Source of the DNA: Bacteroidales bacterium
GTDB lineage: Bacteria; Bacteroidota; Bacteroidia; Bacteroidales; VadinHA17
Assembly: GCA_003141525.1 (NCBI GenBank)
Contig: PLML01000114.1
Coordinates: forward strand, 1,939-50,718
Direction of reading: 5' to 3'
Length of the DNA stretch: 48,780 nt
Part shown: positions 9,803 to 17,943 of the stretch, piece after piece
How positions within the stretch are numbered: the first letter of the stretch is position 1
Layout: the number at the start of each line of letters is the position of its first letter
Translations under genes and position numbers: made by a program
Notes under the pieces: model-generated
Databases searched by the model: none
Seen by the model: only the letters and a program-made list of their open reading frames with translations
Told to the model about the DNA's origin: nothing

Positions 9803-9833
9803 CAAAAATATAAAAACTATTTCAGTTTACAAA
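9803..9833 (-). promoter_or_regulatory. Promoter of the tetR/efflux operon with an inverted repeat in the spacer
   Basis: Plus strand CAAAAATA (9803-9810), 19-nt spacer, CAAA (9830-9833); inverted repeat AAACT-ATTTC-AGTTT at 9814-9828. Confidence 0.6.
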
Positions 9834-9932
9834 GTTTTATATGTTAAGTTTCGGATAAATTATGCTAAACGGTTAAATTTACCGGTGAATGGAGGTTTAT
9901 GGCTCAAAGCCGTTTAATTTAAAATAGAAGCT

Positions 9933-10733
9933 ATGTCAATCCCAAAGATTATCTATCAGGTCGATGCATTCACGATCAAACCATTTAAAGGTAATCCTGC
10001 AGGCGTTTGCATACTTGATCAGGAGCCTGATACAACATGGATGCAGAATATTGCAGTGGAAATGAATCTATCCGAAACCGCATTTGTGTTTCCCGGTAAT
10101 AACTGCCGTATAATCAGATTTTTCACCCCCGAAGCGGAGATGAAGCTTTGTGGCCATGCTACGTTATCTGCCTCACATATACTGTACGAAACTGGAATGG
10201 TAAAGCGTAATGAAGAGATAAGGTTTTCATCAAAAGCAGGAGGACTGAATATAAGGAAAAATGGAGCCTGGATAACCATGAATTTCCCGGCATACCCTTT
10301 GGAGAAAACAGAGATAACTCCTGAATTTGAAAAAGTAACCGGTGCAAAACCTCTGGAGTTATACAAGGCAGCATATGGCTGGACACTTGCCTTGATGAAA
10401 AGTGAAAAAGAGGTAAGAGAGATAAATCCTTATTTTTCTCTTATGAAAGACTCAATTTTCGGCGATCTGATAGTGACTGCAAAATCTGCAGATCCGGCGT
10501 TTGATTTCTGTGTCCGTTGTTTTGCTCCTGCTGTTGGAATAGATGAAGATCCGGTAACAGGCTCTGCCCATTGCGCACTTGCTCCATTCTGGTCAGAAAA
10601 GACAGGGAGGAAAGATTTCAATTCTCACCAGGTATCAAAAAGAGAAGGTATCCTTAAGGTTTCACTGAAAGGAGACAGAGTTGAAATTTCCGGACAGGCT
10701 AAAACTATTTTTAAAGCTGAGTTGTATGTCTGA
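9933..10733 (+). CDS. PhzF family isomerase/epimerase
   Basis: IYQVDAFTIKPFKGNPAGVCIL...EMNLSETAFVFP...RIIRFFTPEAEMKLCGHATL...DEDPVTGSAHCALAPFW. Confidence 0.94.
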   Translation: MSIPKIIYQVDAFTIKPFKGNPAGVCILDQEPDTTWMQNIAVEMNLSETAFVFPGNNCRIIRFFTPEAEMKLCGHATLSASHILYETGMVKRNEEIRFSSKAGGLNIRKNGAWITMNFPAYPLEKTEITPEFEKVTGAKPLELYKAAYGWTLALMKSEKEVREINPYFSLMKDSIFGDLIVTAKSADPAFDFCVRCFAPAVGIDEDPVTGSAHCALAPFWSEKTGRKDFNSHQVSKREGILKVSLKGDRVEISGQAKTIFKAELYV

Positions 10734-10780
10734 AGATGGTATGCGGTTTGTGGCGTGCAGCGTGCAGTAATAGAAAATTT

Positions 10781-10822
10781 CTTTGCGACCTTGGGTTTTA
10801 AATCTTAGTGATCTTTGCGGTT
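10781..10822. repeat. CTTTGYG/CTTAGTG-type degenerate repeat, single-arm copy
   Basis: CTTTGCGACCTTGGGTTTTAAATCTTAGTGATCTTTGCGGTTAA. Confidence 0.5.
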
Positions 10823-10886
10823 AATGAATTTAATCTTGCACTAACGTAAATAATGTGTATATTTCACATATGTTAAATTACTGATT

Positions 10887-11351
10887 ATGAACCAAGATAC
10901 TGATTTACGAGTCATTGAGTTAGGTCTGATCCTGCCACCGGCACCAAAGCCGGTTGGAGTTTATAAACCCATTCTGGTAATTAATAAATTTCTTTATGTA
11001 TCAGGACAAGGACCTATATTAAATGACGGAACAATGATGAAAGGCAGGGTTGGCGCTGATCTCGATACTGCCTCAGGGAAAATAGCTGCCAGACAGGCAG
11101 GACTTACCATGCTTTCCACAATAAAAGTCCACTTTGGAGAACTTAAAAAGATCAAACGGATAGTGAAGGTGTTGGGTATGGTAAACAGTACACCCGACTT
11201 CGAAAGTCATCCGGCTGTAATAAACGGATTCAGTGAACTAATGGCTGAGGTATTTGGCGAAGATAACGGAGTTGGAGTAAGAAGCGCTGTAGGGATGATG
11301 CTTCCCATGAATATCGTCGTTGAAGTTGAAGCTATGTTTGAACTCTATTAG
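10887..11351 (+). CDS. RidA/YjgF family protein
   Basis: NKFLYVSGQGPI...ARQAGLTMLSTIKVHFGELKKIKRIVKVLGMVNS...VRSAVGMMLPMNIVVEVEAMFEL. Confidence 0.88.
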   Translation: MNQDTDLRVIELGLILPPAPKPVGVYKPILVINKFLYVSGQGPILNDGTMMKGRVGADLDTASGKIAARQAGLTMLSTIKVHFGELKKIKRIVKVLGMVNSTPDFESHPAVINGFSELMAEVFGEDNGVGVRSAVGMMLPMNIVVEVEAMFELY

Positions 11352-11372
11352 TTCAGAGGCTGTCTTTATAAT

Positions 11373-11473
11373 CCTTTGTGAACCTTAGTGATAACCTTTG
11401 TTCTCCTTAGTGGTAAAAAGAAATCATTCAACCTCAAATGATCACTAAGGAAGGTACAAATCAACACAAAGGG
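11373..11473. repeat. CTTTGTG/CTTAGTG inverted-repeat element, paired copy
   Basis: CCTTTGTGAACCTTAGTGATAACCTTTGTTCTCCTTAGTGGTAAAAA ... ATGATCACTAAGGAAGGTACAAATCAACACAAAGGG. Confidence 0.7.
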
Positions 11474-11483
11474 AAAACTTTAG

Positions 11484-12656
11484 TTGATTCATTTAATACT
11501 TTTAGAAATAATGAGCGACATTCATCTAATGAAAAATATCTCCGATTCAGCTGACAATTGGTACCAGATCAATAATGTACATGAAGTTAATTCTCCTTCT
11601 CTCCTTGTTTATCCTGACCGTATCGAAGCCAATATTAAGAAAATGCTTGATATTGCAGGAAGTGCGGACAAGTTAAGGCCACATGTCAAGACGCATAAAA
11701 TGGCCGAGATCATCAAACTGCAGATGAAATATGGCATTTATAAGTTCAAATGCGCTACAATATCTGAGACAGAGATGGTTGCAAGGTGCGGAGCCCCCGA
11801 TATTTTACTTGCCATACAACCGGTCGGCCCGAATATTGGAAGGTTTTTTAAATTAAAACAAGAATTCAATAATACAAAGATATCCTGTATCGCTGATAAT
11901 GAAGAGGTTATTATACAGCTGTCAGATATGGCCAGGAAAACCGGACGCGAAACTCACATCTGGCTTGATATTAACAATGGGATGAACAGAACAGGTGTGA
12001 TTCCCGGAGAAAAAGCCGTGAGACTCTTCAAAAGGATAATTGATTCACCTATGCTCGTTGCAGAAGGAGTACATGTATATGACGGTCATATTCATGAACC
12101 GGATTTTTCACTTAGGGAAAAAATATGCAATGATTCATTTGCAACGATAATCAGCCTGATTGAAGATCTGAAAAACGAAGGTATCTCGCCTGTGAAAATT
12201 ATTGCAGGAGGGACTCCTACATTCCCTATTCACGCATTAAGAAAGGATGTTGAAACCAGTCCCGGAACAATTTTATTATGGGATTGGGGCTACAGCAGCT
12301 CTTTCTCTGATATAAATTTTTTCCATGCTGCTTTGTTACTTACGCGAATTATAAGCAAACCCGGAAAGGAATTGTTATGTCTCGATCTTGGCCATAAAGC
12401 AGTTGCTTCAGAAATGCCTCAGCCACGCATTAAACTTCTGGAAATTGAGAAATATGCAATTGTCAGTCATAACGAAGAACATATGGTTATCAGAACAACT
12501 CAAGCAGATAAATTTAAAATCGGAGATCCTCTTTACGGTATTCCATGGCATATTTGTCCGACGGTCGACCGGTACGATTCTGTTTATGTAATTAATGATC
12601 ATAAGGCTACAAGCCAATGGAATATTGAAGCAAGAAATAGGAAAATTACTATCTGA
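11484..12656 (+). CDS. D-threonine aldolase-like (D-TA family) PLP-dependent enzyme; likely start at Met10 (11511)
   Basis: SPSLLVYPDRIEANIKKML...RPHVKTHKMAEI (PLP Lys motif), LDINNGMNRTGV, YDGHIHEPD, alanine-racemase-like barrel. Confidence 0.88.
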   Translation: MIHLILLEIMSDIHLMKNISDSADNWYQINNVHEVNSPSLLVYPDRIEANIKKMLDIAGSADKLRPHVKTHKMAEIIKLQMKYGIYKFKCATISETEMVARCGAPDILLAIQPVGPNIGRFFKLKQEFNNTKISCIADNEEVIIQLSDMARKTGRETHIWLDINNGMNRTGVIPGEKAVRLFKRIIDSPMLVAEGVHVYDGHIHEPDFSLREKICNDSFATIISLIEDLKNEGISPVKIIAGGTPTFPIHALRKDVETSPGTILLWDWGYSSSFSDINFFHAALLLTRIISKPGKELLCLDLGHKAVASEMPQPRIKLLEIEKYAIVSHNEEHMVIRTTQADKFKIGDPLYGIPWHICPTVDRYDSVYVINDHKATSQWNIEARNRKITI

Positions 12657-12670
12657 TCCAAACCTGACCA

Positions 12671-13750
12671 ATGTTAAATAAGTCTTTGATTTTTGACGGA
12701 CATCTTGATCTGGCAATGAATGCCCTTGAATGGAACCGCGATCTCAGATGGACAATAGAACAGATCCGGAGGAGTGAAGAAGGGATGACTGATAAGCCAG
12801 ACAGGGCAAAAGGTACAGTGAGCTTACCTTCAATGCGCGAAGGATTTATAGGGGTTTGTGTTGCTACTCAGATAGCGAGGTATGTGAAACGGGGAAACAA
12901 TATACCGGGGTGGAAATCACCGGAACAGGCTTGGGCTCAGACACAGGGGCAGCTGGCCTGGTATAAAGTCATGGAAGAGTCTGGAGAAATGGTACAGATT
13001 CGTTCAGTAAATGATCTTGAAAAACATCTTCAATTATGGAAGAATCCATCTGGAAATGCAGCAATAGGTTATATTTTAAGTCTCGAAGGTGCAGACTCAA
13101 TCGTTTCAATGCATCATCTTGAAAAAGCTTATGAATATGGATTACGCGCTATAGGCCCGGCTCATTATGGGCCGGGAACATATGCATATGGAACTGATTC
13201 CAGTGGCGGGATAAGTATAAAAGGACGGGAGCTGCTCAAAGAGATGCAAAGGCTCGGTATCATTCTTGATGCCACCCATTTATGTGAAGAAAGCTTCAGG
13301 CAGGCATTGAATATATATCAGGGACCTATATGGGCAAGTCATAATAACTGCAGGAAATTTGTACCTCACAACAGGCAATTCTCTGATGAACAGATCACTG
13401 AACTGGCGAACAGAAATGCAGTGATTGGTATTGCACTCGACGCATGGATGATTGTTCCTGGCTGGGTAAGGGGAAAATCGGATCCTAAAGGCATGGGAGT
13501 ATCATTAAAACTTGTGACTAACAATATTGACCATATTTGTCAGCTTACCGGCAATTCTTTGCACGCGGGCATCGGATCGGATCTCGATGGCGCTTTTGGA
13601 ACAGAACAATGTCCCTATAACCTTGATACCATTGCTGATCTTCAGAAAGTACCTGCTATACTTTCGGATATCGGTTATTCTGAAAAAGATATTAAAAATA
13701 TAATGAGCGACAATTGGATCCGGTTCCTGAAGAAAAACCTGCCAAAGTAG
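12671..13750 (+). CDS. Membrane dipeptidase (peptidase family M19)
   Basis: FDGHLDLAMNALEWNRD, LSLEGADSI, LDATHLCEESFRQAL, ASHNNCRKFVPHNRQFSD, HAGIGSDLDGAFG. Confidence 0.92.
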   Translation: MLNKSLIFDGHLDLAMNALEWNRDLRWTIEQIRRSEEGMTDKPDRAKGTVSLPSMREGFIGVCVATQIARYVKRGNNIPGWKSPEQAWAQTQGQLAWYKVMEESGEMVQIRSVNDLEKHLQLWKNPSGNAAIGYILSLEGADSIVSMHHLEKAYEYGLRAIGPAHYGPGTYAYGTDSSGGISIKGRELLKEMQRLGIILDATHLCEESFRQALNIYQGPIWASHNNCRKFVPHNRQFSDEQITELANRNAVIGIALDAWMIVPGWVRGKSDPKGMGVSLKLVTNNIDHICQLTGNSLHAGIGSDLDGAFGTEQCPYNLDTIADLQKVPAILSDIGYSEKDIKNIMSDNWIRFLKKNLPK

Positions 13751-13757
13751 GAAGGGC

Positions 13758-13800
13758 ATAACGGCGCAACGGCGTAGCCGTTACGCCATTGAGCCGTTAT
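13758..13800. terminator. Near-perfect 43-nt palindrome between convergent genes, possible bidirectional terminator
   Basis: ATAACGGCGCAACGGCGTAGCCGTTACGCCATTGAGCCGTTAT: 19-position arms with 2 mismatches and a 5-nt loop; no T-tract. Confidence 0.45.
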
Positions 13801-15023
13801 CGGTAAAGATAGACAAAACCCCTGTATGCCTTACCGGTATAAACAATATCATCCCACCCATATGCCTTGATGATATAGAAATATACACCCGGTGAGGCTT
13901 TAATTGATGAATAATTCACATTACCGTCCCAACCCTTCCAGTCTTTTAGAATTTCACCCTCACCATAAAAGGAATAAACTTTCAGACCGCTACGGCTGAA
14001 AACCTCAACACTTAAACTCCTGAGAGATTTTGATTCAACCAAAAAATTGTCATTGATTCCATCACCGTTTGGAGTAAAAACATTCGGAATACTAAGTTCA
14101 GAAGGATCAACAACAATGTTTTGATCAAGTCTTAACGAATCTATGCAGTGAAGTTCGCTTTCAACGGTCAGTTTGACCGAATATTGTCCCGGTTTATAAT
14201 ATATATGAGGTTCGGGACTGGGTAGTTTCGAAGTTGCGGTATCGCCAAATTCCCAAAAATACGTAACTGCTCTTATCGATTTATCCGCGAAGGTTACTGT
14301 AAGAGGAGCCTCTCCGGAATAAGGATCAGCTGTGAAGTCAGCCTTAACCCTGATAGTCTGATAAAAGAATGATGAGTTGCTGATACATCCAAAGCTATCG
14401 CTCACCTGAAGGTTATAAGTGACATCAACAAGGGGAGGATCAAAAGTCTGAGGGTTTAAATAGAAATCGGGCGATGGAATAGTCGAAACCGGATCCGAGG
14501 ACCATAAAAAGCTGACCGTATTTGGCAACTTTACAGGCAGACCGTTAGCAATATTTCTGTAATAGAAAGTGTCGATTGCTGCCTGTCCTTTTAAGGCAAC
14601 ATAATCACATGTACGATTCTGTAGAGCTGCTGATGAAAAAGGTTTGTCGATAAAAATCCACCCGACAAGACTCGTATCAAAACCTCCGCTGATGATGACT
14701 TTGTATCCCCCTTCATCAAGATCAGTTGAAGAGGAAACTGAGGCTCCTGAATCGGTTTTAAGAAAAGTGCTGAAACTTTTTGTGATGTCACTCCATTGGT
14801 ACCATGAAAAATTAAAAGGCCCTGTTCCTACGGGGCTGGTCACAGCTAAAGTTCCTTTTTGTAATCCTGAACCGTTACAAAATATAAAAATTGGATCCCT
14901 GACTCCGGGAGCAGAAGGATAGGCTGTATATCTAATGGCATTAACGCCCGGTGCCGTAAGCTGGGCCTCAGAAATTGCCGGTAGTAATAAAGCTATTATT
15001 AAAGTAAAATAACGCACAGACAA
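13797..15023 (-). CDS. PKD-domain secreted protein with T9SS type B (gliding-motility-associated) C-terminal sorting domain
   Basis: PKD motif VTYFWEFGDTATSKLPSPEPHIYYKPGQYSVKLTV; C-terminal IPNVFTPNGDGINDNF...VEVFSRSGLKVY...WDGN...PGVYFYIIKA. Confidence 0.92.
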   Translation of the reverse strand: MSVRYFTLIIALLLPAISEAQLTAPGVNAIRYTAYPSAPGVRDPIFIFCNGSGLQKGTLAVTSPVGTGPFNFSWYQWSDITKSFSTFLKTDSGASVSSSTDLDEGGYKVIISGGFDTSLVGWIFIDKPFSSAALQNRTCDYVALKGQAAIDTFYYRNIANGLPVKLPNTVSFLWSSDPVSTIPSPDFYLNPQTFDPPLVDVTYNLQVSDSFGCISNSSFFYQTIRVKADFTADPYSGEAPLTVTFADKSIRAVTYFWEFGDTATSKLPSPEPHIYYKPGQYSVKLTVESELHCIDSLRLDQNIVVDPSELSIPNVFTPNGDGINDNFLVESKSLRSLSVEVFSRSGLKVYSFYGEGEILKDWKGWDGNVNYSSIKASPGVYFYIIKAYGWDDIVYTGKAYRGFVYLYR

Positions 15024-15108
15024 TCAGATCTTACTATCAAAAACGTTTTCGAATATCACTTTGGTATATTCTTTTGCAAGTATAATAAAATTAGAGCAAT
15101 ATCCGGGA

Positions 15109-15432
15109 TCAATCGAGGTGAAATACCTCTTCCATGTTTGCCCACCATTCCCCTGGTTTTCGGTTAGCAACCGGATCCTGCATTGGCTCCATTATTGCCC
15201 ACCATTCCCGGGTCTTCGGATCTGCAGCCATTTTAGCCATATCGGCGGCAAAATCATTCCCGGTATACTCAAAATATGCATATAAAATACTGTTTTTATG
15301 AAAGATAGAATAGTTCTGCATATTACATTTTTTAATCATATCCAATACTTCCGGCCAAACAGCAGCATGATACTTTTTATATCGTTCAAAGTTCTCAGGT
15401 CTGACACCAATTATCTGTCCAAATCTTTTCAT
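15109..15432 (-). CDS. rhaM: L-rhamnose mutarotase
   Basis: 107 aa; FGQIIGVRPENFERYKKYHAAVWPEVLDMIKKCNMQNYSIF...LYAYFEYTGNDF...WWAIMEPMQDP. Confidence 0.88.
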   Translation of the reverse strand: MKRFGQIIGVRPENFERYKKYHAAVWPEVLDMIKKCNMQNYSIFHKNSILYAYFEYTGNDFAADMAKMAADPKTREWWAIMEPMQDPVANRKPGEWWANMEEVFHLD

Positions 15433-15489
15433 ATTATTCTTAATTATTTAATACAATTTACAATTATAATAAATTATATGGAATCCATA

Positions 15490-15516
15490 TAGAGACGCCC
15501 AAATTGGGCGTCTCTA
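15490..15516. repeat. Palindromic dispersed repeat TAGAGACGCCCAAATTGGGCGTCTCTA, copy 2
   Basis: 27-nt palindrome identical to the core of 3150-3178, located between divergent genes. Confidence 0.85.
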
Positions 15517-15575
15517 CAAATGTTCATAAAATTATTAATTTTATTAATCCGTTCAATGTGTACCTGAATATGTAA

Positions 15576-17900
15576 TTGTTAAATTTGCCCGGCCTGGTAC
15601 GCTGTTATTCAAAAATACACATGACGACCAATTATCTGAACGATCTGAATGAATCCCAGAAACTAGCAGTAATCAACACTGAGGGACCTGCGCTTGTAAT
15701 TGCAGGTGCCGGCGCCGGGAAAACAAGAGTACTGACTTACCGGATAGTTCATCTTCTTAATAAGGGCGTTCCGGCAGGTAAAATCCTTGCATTGACATTT
15801 ACAAATAAGGCGGCAAGAGAGATGAAGGAGCGTATCTACAGGATTGTTAGTCCCGAAATAGCCCGATATCTCTGGATGGGCACCTTTCATTCTATTTTTG
15901 CAAAGATTTTAAGAATGGAGGGGGAAAGACTCGGGTATAAATCGAATTATACTATTTACGATTCTTCCGATTCAAAAAGTCTTATCAGATCTATTATCCG
16001 GGAACTCAACCTCGATGACAATATTTACAAACCCGGAATCATAGCTTCAAGGATCTCCACTTCAAAAAACAACCTCGTAACATCCAGTATGTATGCTGCA
16101 GATCAATTAATGCAGGACTATAACAAGTCGAGCCGGATGCCTTTGCTTGCCGATATTTACAGGATTTATGCTGCCCGTTGTTTCAAAGCCAATGCGATGG
16201 ACTTTGACGACCTTTTGCTGAATACAAATATTCTCTTCAGAGATTTTCCTGATGTACTCTCTAAATATCAGCAAAGATTTAATTATGTTCTTGTTGACGA
16301 GTACCAGGATACCAACTATTCTCAATATCTCATAGTCAAAAAACTAGCTGCTTCACATCAGAATATCTGTGTGGTCGGTGACGATGCTCAGAGTATTTAT
16401 TCATTCCGGGGAGCCAGGATTGAGAATATACTTGAGTTTAAAAACGACTACGTTGATTACCAGCTTTTTAAACTTGAACAAAACTACAGGTCGACCCAGA
16501 CAATTGTAAATGCTGCAAATACAATTATTGCAAATAATGAGGGTCAGATCCATAAAAATGTATATTCCATGAATGAGGCCGGGGAGAAGATACAGGTAAT
16601 GCAGGCGATGACCGATTCTGAGGAAGGGTTTAATGTTTCATCTGACATTTTCGATAAAAAGCTCTCTCAACAGCTCTACTGGTCAGACTTTGCAATTTTA
16701 TACAGAACAAATGCACAATCCAGGATCTTCGAGGAAACTCTCCGGCGAAAAAATATTCCTTACAAAATTTATGGTGGCCTGTCGTTTTACGAGCGTAAGG
16801 AGATAAAAGATATCCTGGCTTATTTCAGGATGATTATTAATCCGGAAGATGAAGAAGCACTTAAGAGATCAATTAACTACCCGAAACGAGGCATCGGAGA
16901 TACTACCATACAGAAGATATTTGAACTGGCTGCCACCTTTAATGTAACACCCTGGAGTATTCTTCCTGAAGCAGGAAAATACCCTGAACATTTTAACTCA
17001 GGGGCAGTCAAAAAATTATCTATGTATGTCAACGTAATCAATAATTTTCGTTTGAATTCAGATACAACTGATGCTTTTATAAAAGCCAGGGAAATTGCGC
17101 TTGGATCAGGAATCATGAAAGAACTTAAAGAAGGAAAATCCCCTGAGGAGGTAAGCCGTTATGAAAACCTTGAGGAGTTACTAAATGCGATAAAAGTTTT
17201 TACAGAGGCTGCTGAAACTAATGGAGAGCCTTCAGTATTAGAGGCTTACATGGCCAATGTTGCTTTATTGACTGATCAGGATACTGAAAATGAAGAAGAT
17301 AGGGATAAGGTCACCCTTATGACAATGCATTCAGCCAAAGGGCTGGAATTCAAGCACGTATATATTGTCGGCATGGAAGATACTTTGTTTCCTTCACCTA
17401 TGTCATCGGGAAATGTACGCGAACTTGAAGAAGAGAGACGATTGTTCTATGTGGCAGTAACCCGTGCAGAAAAACAGGCAACTCTCAGCTATGCACTTAA
17501 CCGCTATAAATGGGGAAATCTGGAGAGATGCAGCCCAAGCAGGTTCCTTCGTGAGATCGATCAGAAATTTCTGCATTATCCACAGACAGGGGGAAAACCA
17601 TTTCAGAATAATAATCAATCTGCAATTAAATCTGCATCGTTTCGTGAAGAACCTCATTCTTATACAAAGGAAGAAAGGCTTAAAAAGATCAGGAAATCAG
17701 ACACTTCATCAGATGTCCCATTTATCGGTACTGATTCCTCTCGGTTTTCTGAGGGTGATACTGTAGAGCATGAGAGATTTGGCAAAGGCATAATTATATC
17801 CATTGAGGGACAAGTACCAAACACTACTGCCACCGTAGAATTCGAAATGGGTGGAAGTAAAAAACTGCTTCTGAGATTTGCAAAACTCAGGAAGGTTTAA
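15576..17900 (+). CDS. ATP-dependent DNA helicase, UvrD/PcrA family; probable start at 15621 (MTTNYLNDLNESQ)
   Basis: GAGAGKTRVLTYRI, FTNKAAREMKERI, VDEYQDTN, VGDDAQSIYSFRGA, LEQNYRST, TMHSAKGLEF, VAVTRAEK. Confidence 0.96.
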   Translation: MLNLPGLVRCYSKIHMTTNYLNDLNESQKLAVINTEGPALVIAGAGAGKTRVLTYRIVHLLNKGVPAGKILALTFTNKAAREMKERIYRIVSPEIARYLWMGTFHSIFAKILRMEGERLGYKSNYTIYDSSDSKSLIRSIIRELNLDDNIYKPGIIASRISTSKNNLVTSSMYAADQLMQDYNKSSRMPLLADIYRIYAARCFKANAMDFDDLLLNTNILFRDFPDVLSKYQQRFNYVLVDEYQDTNYSQYLIVKKLAASHQNICVVGDDAQSIYSFRGARIENILEFKNDYVDYQLFKLEQNYRSTQTIVNAANTIIANNEGQIHKNVYSMNEAGEKIQVMQAMTDSEEGFNVSSDIFDKKLSQQLYWSDFAILYRTNAQSRIFEETLRRKNIPYKIYGGLSFYERKEIKDILAYFRMIINPEDEEALKRSINYPKRGIGDTTIQKIFELAATFNVTPWSILPEAGKYPEHFNSGAVKKLSMYVNVINNFRLNSDTTDAFIKAREIALGSGIMKELKEGKSPEEVSRYENLEELLNAIKVFTEAAETNGEPSVLEAYMANVALLTDQDTENEEDRDKVTLMTMHSAKGLEFKHVYIVGMEDTLFPSPMSSGNVRELEEERRLFYVAVTRAEKQATLSYALNRYKWGNLERCSPSRFLREIDQKFLHYPQTGGKPFQNNNQSAIKSASFREEPHSYTKEERLKKIRKSDTSSDVPFIGTDSSRFSEGDTVEHERFGKGIIISIEGQVPNTTATVEFEMGGSKKLLLRFAKLRKV
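15580..15587 (+). promoter_or_regulatory. Possible -7 element (TAAATTTG) for the helicase gene
   Basis: TAnnTTTG match 33 nt upstream of the ATG at 15621; inside the longest ORF, so it argues for the downstream start. Confidence 0.4.
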
Positions 17901-17943
17901 TAAGTTATAAAAACATTTATCCAATATAAAACCAAAAATTTCC

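Noticed and set aside
10019-10366. Antisense ORFs opposite the phzF-like gene
   Set aside because: Low-complexity translation, overlapped fully by the PhzF CDS.
12408-12716. 102-aa minus-strand ORF over the D-TA/M19 junction
   Set aside because: Antisense to two well-supported genes.
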